Shown: positions 42,561 to 49,889 of the stretch, one piece after another
Layout of the letters: every line of letters begins with the position of its first letter
Position numbering within the stretch: position 1 is the first letter of the stretch
Assembly (NCBI RefSeq): GCF_900105765.1
Contig: NZ_FNTX01000001.1
Span: 2,204,387 to 2,268,386 of the forward strand
Source of the DNA: Ruania alba
GTDB taxonomy: Bacteria > Actinomycetota > Actinomycetes > Actinomycetales > Beutenbergiaceae
DNA length: 64,000 nucleotides
Direction: 5' to 3'
Translations under genes and position numbers: made by a program
The notes under the pieces: model-generated
The model's database searches: none
What the model saw: the letters and a program-made list of their open reading frames with translations, nothing else
What the model was told of the DNA's origin: nothing

Positions 42561-43262
42561 ATGGCCACCCCCAGCCCCCATATCGTCCTGATCCCGGGAG
42601 CAGGAAGCGACCAGGCCTACTGGGATGCTCTCCGCGCTGAGCTCACTACTCGCGGCTGCTCGAGCACCGCCGTCGATCTGGCGTGCACGGACGAGCAAGC
42701 ACTCCTGGAGGACTACGCGAACGCCGTCGTGGATGCCGTGCAGCGCGACCCCACCGCCCAGGGGCGCCCCTTCCATCTCCTGGCCCACTCCTTCGGCGCA
42801 TTCACCGCCGGCCTGGTGCCGGAACTCCTGCCGGTACAGCACCTCACCCTGATCAGCCCGATGATCCCGATCCCAGGCGAGTCCGGCTCCGACTGGTGGG
42901 GTGCCACCGGGCAGCAAGCCGCACACCAGGAAGCCGCCACGTCCGCCGGCCTCAGCCTGCCGCTCGGGATGGACGACCTCTTCTACAACGACTTCACCTC
43001 CGACCAGCGCCGAGCCGCAGCGGCCTGGGACCGCGACCAGGCGGAGGCCGCCTTCACTCAGCCGTGGCCCGGAACGGCCTGGCCCAGCACCCCGACGACG
43101 GTGCTCGCCTTCGCCGACGACCGCCTGTTCCCGCCCACGTTCGTCGCCCGCCTGGCCACAGAACGGGTGGGTAGCCTCGCCGGCCCGGTCCAACAGGTGC
43201 CCGGCGGGCACATGGGCATGGTGAGCCACCCGGCAGAGCTGGCCGACGCCGTCATCGACTGA
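42561..43262 (+). CDS. Alpha/beta hydrolase
   Basis: 233-residue cytoplasmic hydrolase. The N-terminal strand reads I-V-L-I-P-G-A-G-S and the nucleophile elbow is L-L-A-H-S-F-G-A-F, with Ser at about residue 77 (Ala replaces the first Gly of G-x-S-x-G). The likely catalytic Asp is in A-F-A-D-D-R-L-F-P-P and the His in P-G-G-H-M-G-M. Length and motif fit the small esterase/lactonase-like members. It ends 11 bases inside the convergent CPBP gene. Confidence 0.85.
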   Translation: MATPSPHIVLIPGAGSDQAYWDALRAELTTRGCSSTAVDLACTDEQALLEDYANAVVDAVQRDPTAQGRPFHLLAHSFGAFTAGLVPELLPVQHLTLISPMIPIPGESGSDWWGATGQQAAHQEAATSAGLSLPLGMDDLFYNDFTSDQRRAAAAWDRDQAEAAFTQPWPGTAWPSTPTTVLAFADDRLFPPTFVARLATERVGSLAGPVQQVPGGHMGMVSHPAELADAVID

Positions 43263-44358
43263 CGGAAGCGCCCACCTCGTCCGCCTGCTCCTGCCCCGAC
43301 GGCACCCCCGGCTGCGCCCGGTGACGGAACTGGCGAGCCAGGACGAGCGCCAGGATCAACGCGCCCATCACGATCCAGCCAGGTGCTCCCAGGAACGTGC
43401 CGAGACCAAGCGCGCGCACGTCGTCCAACGCGTCAGCATGGATCATCAGCACCGTCACATTCGTGGCCGTGTTCACCGCGGCGTGGGCGAGCACCGCCGG
43501 CCACACCGACGCCGTGCGCAGCCGCAACCACCCGAACACGATCCCGAGCGGCACGCAGAACCCGATCATCAGCGCCATCCCACGCAGATCGGTGTACCCG
43601 TAGTTGTAGCCGAGCAGGATGATCGGCGCGTGCCAGAGCGCCCAGATCAGGCCGGAGGCGAGCAGCGCCGGCCACGTCCCGAGGGGCAGCAGGTTCGGCA
43701 GCAGCCAACCCCGCCAACCGAGCTCCTCCCCGAAGGTCGCGAACGCGGACACCAGCGTGTTCACCGGCAGCGCGAGGATGCTCACCATCAGGAAGGTCTG
43801 CGCGTTCATCTGGGCGAGCATCTCGGGATCCAGGGTCGCCTCGATCCCGGAGAGATTCTCTAGGTCGAGGTCCACCATCCCCATCGCGCTGCCGAGGAAG
43901 AGGGCGAGGAACGGCAGCACGCAGAACCCGGCCAGCCCCGCCACACCGAATCCGATGGTCCTGCCGAGCGGCCGGATCGGGCCGAGCCCCAGCAACCGGG
44001 GGATGCTGCGCGGCCGGTCCACGAGGAAGACCGTCACCAGGGCGGCCACGGTGGGGCTGTACATCATCGCGGCCACGAGCACAGCGAACTGCGGGTGCTC
44101 GAGACCGAGGCCGGACGCCCACAGGGGGGCACACGCGGCCCAGGCGAGCCCCATCGCGAGCACCACGAACACCGCCACCGCCCGCCACGGCACCCGTTCA
44201 GGGGTGATCGGGGCGAACCGTGCGTTGCGTTCGCGCTGCTGCGCCACCCGATCCCCCGACGGCGTCCCGTGCCCAGTGCCGGTCGGCGCCACGGGCGCCG
44301 GGCTCGCTGCCGGCAGTCCGTTCGCCCCCTGGATCGTCCCAGCGTCCTGTTCCGCCAT
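43252..44358 (-). CDS. CPBP family intramembrane glutamic protease
   Basis: 368-residue membrane protein with about eight helices. CPBP/CAAX-protease motifs: F-G-E-E-L-G-W-R-G-W (E-E-x-x-x-R), the W-A-L-W-H-A-P-I-I-L histidine motif and a later helix with H-A-A-V-N-T-A-T-N-V. The N-terminal 55 residues are polar and Pro/Gly-rich. GAGGAG precedes the ATG. Bacterial members cut within membranes or act in bacteriocin self-immunity; the target here is unknown. Confidence 0.88.
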   Translation of the reverse strand: MAEQDAGTIQGANGLPAASPAPVAPTGTGHGTPSGDRVAQQRERNARFAPITPERVPWRAVAVFVVLAMGLAWAACAPLWASGLGLEHPQFAVLVAAMMYSPTVAALVTVFLVDRPRSIPRLLGLGPIRPLGRTIGFGVAGLAGFCVLPFLALFLGSAMGMVDLDLENLSGIEATLDPEMLAQMNAQTFLMVSILALPVNTLVSAFATFGEELGWRGWLLPNLLPLGTWPALLASGLIWALWHAPIILLGYNYGYTDLRGMALMIGFCVPLGIVFGWLRLRTASVWPAVLAHAAVNTATNVTVLMIHADALDDVRALGLGTFLGAPGWIVMGALILALVLARQFRHRAQPGVPSGQEQADEVGASVSR

Positions 44359-44384
44359 GATCCGTCTCCTCCCTCGGTCCTTCC

Positions 44385-44390
44385 ACCGTA
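44385..44390 (-). promoter_or_regulatory. -10 box of the CPBP protease gene
   Basis: TACGGT on the minus strand, 26 bases before ATG 44358, leaving room for the GAGGAG site. The direct repeats at 44424 lie about 35-65 bases upstream of it. Confidence 0.4.
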
Positions 44391-44423
44391 GGGAGCCGCC
44401 GGGGCCTCCCGCATCGCCCGCCT

Positions 44424-44454
44424 GGCGGATCTGCGTCCTCCTTGCGGCGGATCT
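44424..44454. repeat. Pair of GGCGGATCT direct repeats, 22 bases apart
   Basis: Identical 9-mers at 44424-44432 and 44446-44454, two helical turns apart, between the CPBP promoter and the MOSC stop. The spacing suits an activator bound on one face of DNA, such as a response regulator. Confidence 0.45.
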
Positions 44455-44930
44455 TAGGAGGCGTCCGCGCCGTCCGCGGGGAACAGCTGGACCGGGTCAC
44501 CCACACTGATCGACCCCGAAGTGAGCGCCCGGAAGACCGAGCCGGCACGGCCGCGCAGCACGATCCGGGCGCCGTCACCGATCCAGTCGTCCAGCAACCG
44601 GCACGGTGCGGCGATGCGGACTACCTCGAGCTCCACAGCTCCGATGCAGACGCGATCGCCGGGGCGGGCGGGCACATCACCGTGGGAGATGGTCACGTTC
44701 CGCCGTGTTCCCGCCGGTTCGATCGGTGTGCCCAGGTCCGTCGACGCCGCAGCGAGCGCCTCGGCCGACTGCACCGTGACGTGGCGGTGCCGGGTGCCGT
44801 GGTACCGATCGCCCACGATTCCTGCCCCCGCCTCGACCTGGACCGAGTCCACGTACTTCGTGGGCAGTCGCGACCCGGGCGCGATCGCCAAGGCCACCAC
44901 GGTGGGCACACCCTCGTCCTGCGTACTCAT
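44454..44930 (-). CDS. MOSC domain protein
   Basis: 158-residue stand-alone MOSC domain, the C-terminal domain of molybdenum-cofactor sulfurases. Visible are G-I-V-G-D-R-Y-H-G-T, R-R-N-V-T-I-S-H, R-P-G-D-R-V-C-I-G and the conserved cysteine in R-I-A-A-P-C-R-L-L-D-D. That cysteine is thought to carry sulfur in the family. AGGAGAG precedes the ATG. It may pass sulfur to Moco enzymes or detoxify N-hydroxylated bases, as YiiM/YcbX do. Divergent from hemA. Confidence 0.87.
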   Translation of the reverse strand: MSTQDEGVPTVVALAIAPGSRLPTKYVDSVQVEAGAGIVGDRYHGTRHRHVTVQSAEALAAASTDLGTPIEPAGTRRNVTISHGDVPARPGDRVCIGAVELEVVRIAAPCRLLDDWIGDGARIVLRGRAGSVFRALTSGSISVGDPVQLFPADGADAS

Positions 44931-45169
44931 CGCTCTCCTGCCGTCGCCGTCCTTTCATCTTGGCACGCAGCGGCCGCCGACGGCCGATTACCGCACCGGG
45001 CAGGTGACGCTGAGCTTCCACGACGACGTCCCACGGCACGCCTCCAGGCGTGGCCTCCGCCACACCCCAGCGAGACCGGCCACTCACCGAACCGCACCAT
45101 CACGGGCCTGCCCCGCGTCCAGCACTCGGGAACTGACGCCCCGTCCGATCCCGCGCCCGGCGCCACGCT

Positions 45170-45175
45170 TACGAT
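45170..45175 (+). promoter_or_regulatory. -10 box of hemA (leaderless)
   Basis: TACGAT, 7 bases before GTG 45183. The box overlaps the in-frame ATG at 45174, which argues against that start. Confidence 0.5.
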
Positions 45176-45182
45176 GGACGGC

Positions 45183-46439
45183 GTGCTTGTCTGCGTGAGC
45201 GCCAGTCACCGTACGGCTGACTTCTCGCTCCTCGAACGACTCTCCGCCGCCCACGGTGGAGCGGCCACGCACCTGACCGACCCGGGGGTGCGCGGCGCCG
45301 TCGTCGTGGCCACCTGCAACCGGTACGAGTCCTATCTCGACGTCGCCGCCGACTCCGACGAGGACGTGCAGGGCGCGATGGACCGGGCGCTGGACCGGAT
45401 CGCCACCGATACCGGGGTGAGTGCGGCTGAGCTGCGGCCCCGGACCCGCACGATGAAAGCCAGCCGGGTGGCCGCCCACCTGTTCGCCGTGGCCAGCGGG
45501 CTCGACTCGGTGGTGCTCGGTGAGGACGAGATCGCCGGTCAGGTGCGCCGTTCGCTCGCGGACGCCCGCAAGCAGGGCACCACCACCGCTTCCCTGGAGC
45601 GGCTGTTCCAGATGGCGTCGGCCACCTCCCGCGGGGTGAAGAACACCACCCGGATCAATGCGGCCGGGCGGTCCATGGTACGGCTCGCGCTCGACCTGGC
45701 CGAGACCCGGCTACCGGCGTGGTCGGAGACGTCGGTGCTGATCATCGGCACTGGCGCCTATGCACGCACCACGCTCGCGGCGCTGCGCGATCGCGGCGTG
45801 GGGGTCGTGGACGTGGCCTCCCCCTCCGGGCGCGAGCGGCGGTTCGCGGTCCGTGACGGCGTCCGGCCGGTCTCCGCCGACGGGCGCCCGGACGCCTTGG
45901 CCGCGGCAGACCTGGTGATCACCTCCACGAACGTGGTCGCCCTCGATGCGAGTGACCTGAGCGCCGCGGGACGTGACCCGGCGCACCCGCTGCTCGTGGT
46001 CGACCTGGGCCTGCCTGCCAACGTGGACAAGGACGTGGCCCACGTGACCGGTGTGGACCTGTTGGACCTGGAGACCATCAGCCTGCACGCGCCGGTGCAG
46101 GAGCTGAATGCGAGTGCTGAGGCGTTCGACCTGGTGGACCAGGCGGCGAAGGACTTCGAGCAGCGCAGCGCCGAGGACGCCGCTGCCCCAGCGATCGTGG
46201 CCTATCGCACGCATGTGGAGCAGGTGCTGGAGGCCGAGCTGGCGCGGGCACGCGCCCGCGGCGACGAGGACGACGAGACCGAGCGCGCCCTGCGGCACTT
46301 CGCGAGCGTACTCATCCACACACCCACCACGCGCGCCCGCGAGGCGGCCGCCGGTGGACGGCTGGACGAGGTGGTCGCCGCGATGCGCACCCTGTACGGC
46401 ATCGAGGTAGGGATCGAGGGCGTTCCGCCGGCCAGGTGA
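45183..46439 (+). CDS. hemA: Glutamyl-tRNA reductase
   Basis: 418-residue NADPH enzyme reducing glutamyl-tRNA to glutamate-1-semialdehyde, the committed heme step. I start it at GTG 45183 (M-L-V-C-V-S-A-S-H-R), the usual N terminus, with a leaderless -10 box; longer readings are shadows. The catalytic Cys45 is in V-V-A-T-C-N-R-Y-E. S-H-R, A-S-G-L-D-S-V-V-L-G-E-D-E-I, the NADPH strand L-I-I-G-T-G-A-Y-A and the C-terminal dimer helix are present. It lies alone, 5 kb from the heme operon. Confidence 0.95.
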   Translation: MLVCVSASHRTADFSLLERLSAAHGGAATHLTDPGVRGAVVVATCNRYESYLDVAADSDEDVQGAMDRALDRIATDTGVSAAELRPRTRTMKASRVAAHLFAVASGLDSVVLGEDEIAGQVRRSLADARKQGTTTASLERLFQMASATSRGVKNTTRINAAGRSMVRLALDLAETRLPAWSETSVLIIGTGAYARTTLAALRDRGVGVVDVASPSGRERRFAVRDGVRPVSADGRPDALAAADLVITSTNVVALDASDLSAAGRDPAHPLLVVDLGLPANVDKDVAHVTGVDLLDLETISLHAPVQELNASAEAFDLVDQAAKDFEQRSAEDAAAPAIVAYRTHVEQVLEAELARARARGDEDDETERALRHFASVLIHTPTTRAREAAAGGRLDEVVAAMRTLYGIEVGIEGVPPAR

Positions 46440-46521
46440 GTTCTGCCCATCGACATGTCACGGCGCGTCACTAGGGTGGCTATCAGGTTCTGATGCCATT
46501 CGAACGACGTGGGAGACAGCG

Positions 46522-47352
46522 ATGAGGACGGTCGAGCTGTGGTCGACCTGGTTGTTCTTCTGCGGGGCCTTCGCCGGCGTCTTGATCGGTTCCTGGGGCC
46601 TTCCGAGACACGATCTGCTCGTACGCGGGGAGGCCACGTACACGGCGCCCACGATCGTGGTCGCGCTCGCCGTGCCGCTCGTCCTGATCGGGCTCAGTGT
46701 CCTTCATGCCCGCACGAAGGCCGGGGAGATCACACCTCGACTGGGGACTCCGCGTGTCAGGCTGCTCTTCTACGGCGCCCACGGCGCCGGTATCGCGCTC
46801 GGCCTGTGCAGCGTCTACCTGTGGTCGATGATCGGCTCCGACGAACTGACCGTCGGGCGGATGAGCAACCCGTCCTGGGGCTCGGCCGAACAAGCATGGG
46901 ACATGCTGCAATGGGTCGTCTTTCTCGCTCCGCCGGTCGTGCAGATCGTCGTGTTCATCGGTGGCATCATGCTGATGGTTCGCGGTGGGCGCGACGTGAA
47001 GGGCGATCTGGCCTTCGTGGCAGAAACGAGGCGTAGGCGCCGACACGGCCAAGGCCCGGCAGGGATGCGTCTGACCGGTCAGATCGTCAGGGCCGAGGCC
47101 GTCCCGAGCGCTCTCGACCAGACCCTGGTCGTCGCCCAGGTCCAGGCGCCGGACGGGCTGCGCACCATCGAGGCGACCGTACCGGGCACCCGTCGGGACT
47201 GGCTGCCGGGCGCGAAGGCTCAGGTCTTCCTGTCCACCTCCTCCCCCTACGACTCCGCGCAGACCCTGATCGAGGCCCGCCGGTTCCCGCATGCGACGTA
47301 CCTGATGGCCAGCGCGTGCCCTCGTGCGGTGAGCCAGCATGCCTACACGTGA
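46522..47352 (+). CDS. Unknown membrane protein, tandem paralog 1
   Basis: 276 residues, not recognised. Four membrane helices at about 7-27, 43-62, 80-105 and 127-152. The ~120-residue C-terminal region is soluble: R-R-R-R-R-H then G-P-A-G-M-R-L-T-G-Q-I-V, V-V-A-Q-V-Q-A-P-D-G, R-D-W-L-P-G-A-K-A-Q-V-F-L and Q-T-L-I-E-A-R. These blocks recur in the next gene. The beta-rich pattern resembles DUF3592-like modules, but I would not assign it. GGGAGA precedes the ATG. It overlaps its paralog by 14 bases. Confidence 0.72.
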   Translation: MRTVELWSTWLFFCGAFAGVLIGSWGLPRHDLLVRGEATYTAPTIVVALAVPLVLIGLSVLHARTKAGEITPRLGTPRVRLLFYGAHGAGIALGLCSVYLWSMIGSDELTVGRMSNPSWGSAEQAWDMLQWVVFLAPPVVQIVVFIGGIMLMVRGGRDVKGDLAFVAETRRRRRHGQGPAGMRLTGQIVRAEAVPSALDQTLVVAQVQAPDGLRTIEATVPGTRRDWLPGAKAQVFLSTSSPYDSAQTLIEARRFPHATYLMASACPRAVSQHAYT

Positions 47353-48178
47353 CCACAGCGCGGTCCTGATCAGCCTCGGCGCGCTGATCCTGTTCGTCGG
47401 TGGCGGCATCGCCGGAGGCGTGGCAGCACTCACCGCAGATGCACGCCACCACCTCCTCGTCTCCGGCTCGGGTGGCACCGCGCCCATCCTTGCCATCGCC
47501 CTCGTGGGTGCTGTTCTCCTGACGGCGCTGTGGGTGTTCTCCGCCCATCTGCTGGCACATGCGATGACACCGAACCTGGACAGACCACCCCTGCAATCGC
47601 TGTTCGACGGCGCGCTGTGCCTGGGCCTGGCGCTCGGGCTCGGGTTGTTCTCACTCCGGGCGATGCTGCAGGACACCCCGATCGTGGTGGGGCGCACCGT
47701 CAGCGAGCCGTGGACCGGCGTGCAGTGGGTGGCCTATCTCGCGCCGGCAGCGCTGCAGGTGGCCCTCGTTGCCACCGGTCTGGTGCTGGTGCTACGCGGT
47801 AGGCACGGGATCGGGCAGTGCCGCGCGCACCTCAGGGAGGTTGGCCGGAGGTACCGCCTGGGGAGCGGCCCGGCCGGAGTGCGGTTGACGGGGCAGATCG
47901 TGGCCGCCCATGCCGCAGGGCAGGACCACGCGTCCACTCGCCTCGTCGCGCAGGTGCACGCCCCGGACGGGCCGCTCATGGTCGAGTCGACCGCCCCCGG
48001 ATCGGATCGAGGATGGCTGCCACGGTCACACGCGCAGGTGTATCTGGCGGTGTCGGCGCAGCATGATCCGGCGCACACGCTGATCGAGGTACGAGACTTC
48101 CCACGCCGGAAGTTCTTCCTCGCCACCGCCGTCTTGCCACCCGGGCAGGGCCCGCACTCTGGCAGGCTGGACGGGTGA
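47339..48178 (+). CDS. Unknown membrane protein, tandem paralog 2
   Basis: 279 residues with the plan of the preceding protein: four helices (about 10-30, 48-68, 85-107, 125-150) and the C-terminal domain with G-P-A-G-V-R-L-T-G-Q-I-V, L-V-A-Q-V-H-A-P-D-G, R-G-W-L-P-R-S-H-A-Q-V-Y-L and H-T-L-I-E-V-R. The paralogs match well in this domain and only in topology before it, pointing to an old duplication. Overlap on both sides couples it to paralog 1 and to the serine hydrolase gene. Confidence 0.72.
   Translation: MPTRDHSAVLISLGALILFVGGGIAGGVAALTADARHHLLVSGSGGTAPILAIALVGAVLLTALWVFSAHLLAHAMTPNLDRPPLQSLFDGALCLGLALGLGLFSLRAMLQDTPIVVGRTVSEPWTGVQWVAYLAPAALQVALVATGLVLVLRGRHGIGQCRAHLREVGRRYRLGSGPAGVRLTGQIVAAHAAGQDHASTRLVAQVHAPDGPLMVESTAPGSDRGWLPRSHAQVYLAVSAQHDPAHTLIEVRDFPRRKFFLATAVLPPGQGPHSGRLDG
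48163..48168 (+). promoter_or_regulatory. Possible -10 box of serine hydrolase gene
   Basis: CAGGCT, 6 bases before GTG 48175, inside the preceding gene. Same spacing as the other leaderless boxes but without the first T, so weak. Confidence 0.25.
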
Positions 48179-48981
48179 GCACCTACCCCACGCTGGACTC
48201 CTTCGACTTCCCGGTGACCCTCGCCGTCTCCACCTCCACCGAGGTGGCCAGCCTCGACGGCGACACCGAGGCGGTCCACGATTGGAAGTCGGTGACGAAA
48301 CCCTTGACGGCGCTGGCGACCCTGATCGCCGTCGACCGCGGGTACGTGGGCTTCGACTCCCCCGCCGGTCCGGAGGGGTCCACGGTGCGGCACCTGCTGG
48401 CACACGCCTCCGGCCTCCCATTCGAGAACGGCGGTCCGGAGCAGCGCCCGGGCCAGCGGCGGGTGTACTCCAACGTGGGGTTCGAGACCCTCGCCGGGCA
48501 TGTCTCCGACGCGGTGGACACCGACTTCTCCGTGTGGGTGCACGACGTGATCCTGGAGCCGTTGGAGATGAGCACCGTCGAGTTCCACGGGAGCGCTGCG
48601 CACGCGGCGTCCGGGAACGTGCTCGACATGCTCGCCCTGGGTCTGGAGCTACTCACCCCCACCCTCATCGACCCCGAGCTCGGCCGGATCGCACGCACCG
48701 TGCACTTCCCAGGACTGAGCGGCGTGCTGCCCGGCTTCGGGAACCAGTCGCACAACGACTGGGGGCTGGGGTATGAGATCCGCGGCGACAAGTCGCCGCA
48801 CTGGACAGCCCCGGAGGCGAACCCCGCCACGTTCGGCCACTTCGGGCAATCCGGAAGCTTCCTGTGGGTCGATCCTGATGCTCAGTTGGTCGCGGCGTTC
48901 CTCAGTGAGAAGCCGTTCCAGGCAGACCTACACGGGCAGCTGTGGCCGCGCTTGAACAGCGAGATCCTCGCGGCGACCTGA
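48175..48981 (+). CDS. Beta-lactamase-fold serine hydrolase
   Basis: 268-residue protein of the class C beta-lactamase/DD-peptidase-like family. Catalytic S-x-x-K at Ser39-Lys42 (K-S-V-T-K) and the tyrosine motif Y98-S99-N100 are intact. The third motif near the C terminus reads F-G-H-F-G-Q-S-G, in place of K-T-G, as in esterase-like members. There is no signal peptide, so it is a cytoplasmic esterase or amidase rather than resistance factor. GTGA overlap with the membrane paralog; its last 54 bases overlap the convergent amidotransferase gene. Confidence 0.86.
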   Translation: MSTYPTLDSFDFPVTLAVSTSTEVASLDGDTEAVHDWKSVTKPLTALATLIAVDRGYVGFDSPAGPEGSTVRHLLAHASGLPFENGGPEQRPGQRRVYSNVGFETLAGHVSDAVDTDFSVWVHDVILEPLEMSTVEFHGSAAHAASGNVLDMLALGLELLTPTLIDPELGRIARTVHFPGLSGVLPGFGNQSHNDWGLGYEIRGDKSPHWTAPEANPATFGHFGQSGSFLWVDPDAQLVAAFLSEKPFQADLHGQLWPRLNSEILAAT

Positions 48982-49719
48982 GTCGGCACCTGCACCGCAC
49001 CACTGCGCGAAGGCCCGCAGCACCTGGTGCGCGGCAGATACATCCGCCTGTGCGGTGCGCTCGATCACCTCGGCCACCGCGTCCGGGGCGAAGTACCCGG
49101 AGTTCGCATACACCTCGATCCGGAGCCGGACGGCGTCGGCGTCCATCTCCGGATGGAACTGGGTCACATACTGCCCGGGCCCGAACCGGTACATCTGCAC
49201 CGGGCACTCCGGTGCAGAGGCCAGGACGACGGCGCCCGGTGGCGTGGTCGTGCACGCCTCCTTGTGCCCGACATAGGCGTCGAAACGGTCCGGCAGGTCC
49301 GCCAGCAGCGGGTCCGTCCGGCCTGCCTCGGTCAGGGTGATCTCCACGGCGCTGGTGTTCTCCGCGTAGGTGGAGTCCACCTCACCGCCGGCCCACCGGC
49401 CGACGACGCCAACGCCGTAGCACAGCCCTAGGAACGGAACCTGGTGGCGGGCGACGTCGTCGAGCACATCCAGCAGGGTGGCCTCCACGGCCCGCTGTAC
49501 CGGTGACTTCTCGAGCTCGGGTGTGCTCACCGTGAACGGGCTCCCGCCGAGGATCACCCCGGCATAGCCGGTGATATCGCCGACCCGGTCGCCGCGATCT
49601 AGGCGCACCCGCACCAGCTCGGTCTCGCTCAGCCCGGTGTGCGCCAGCACGCTCGCGTACTCGGCGTCGGCGGCGACGTCCTCCGCACGTGAGGCGAGGA
49701 AACAGAGCGGGCGATTCAT
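48928..49719 (-). CDS. Class I glutamine amidotransferase-like protein
   Basis: 263-residue protein with a GuaA-type glutaminase fold. The nucleophile elbow is G-L-C-Y-G-V (Cys at about 99) and the His-Glu pair is in Q-F-H-P-E-M-D. The G-V-I-L-G-G-S-P oxyanion strand precedes. Stand-alone members hydrolyse gamma-glutamyl bonds or work with unknown synthetases. The C-terminal 18 codons overlap the end of the serine hydrolase gene on the other strand, an unusually long convergent overlap. Confidence 0.87.
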   Translation of the reverse strand: MNRPLCFLASRAEDVAADAEYASVLAHTGLSETELVRVRLDRGDRVGDITGYAGVILGGSPFTVSTPELEKSPVQRAVEATLLDVLDDVARHQVPFLGLCYGVGVVGRWAGGEVDSTYAENTSAVEITLTEAGRTDPLLADLPDRFDAYVGHKEACTTTPPGAVVLASAPECPVQMYRFGPGQYVTQFHPEMDADAVRLRIEVYANSGYFAPDAVAEVIERTAQADVSAAHQVLRAFAQWCGAGADSGRREDLAVQARPQLPV

Positions 49720-49889
49720 GCCCGCATCATCTCAGCACCCGATCGGCTCCCTGGCCGGATTGCCGAGAGCGTCTCGGAGTGCGAACGCCTACGCAATCGA
49801 CGGGCATGCGTCGAGCCTCGCAGCATAGGCCCAGGTGAGTACACATACCCGTCGTCTGCGCCAGCCACGGCAGGAGACAATGGTGCGCA

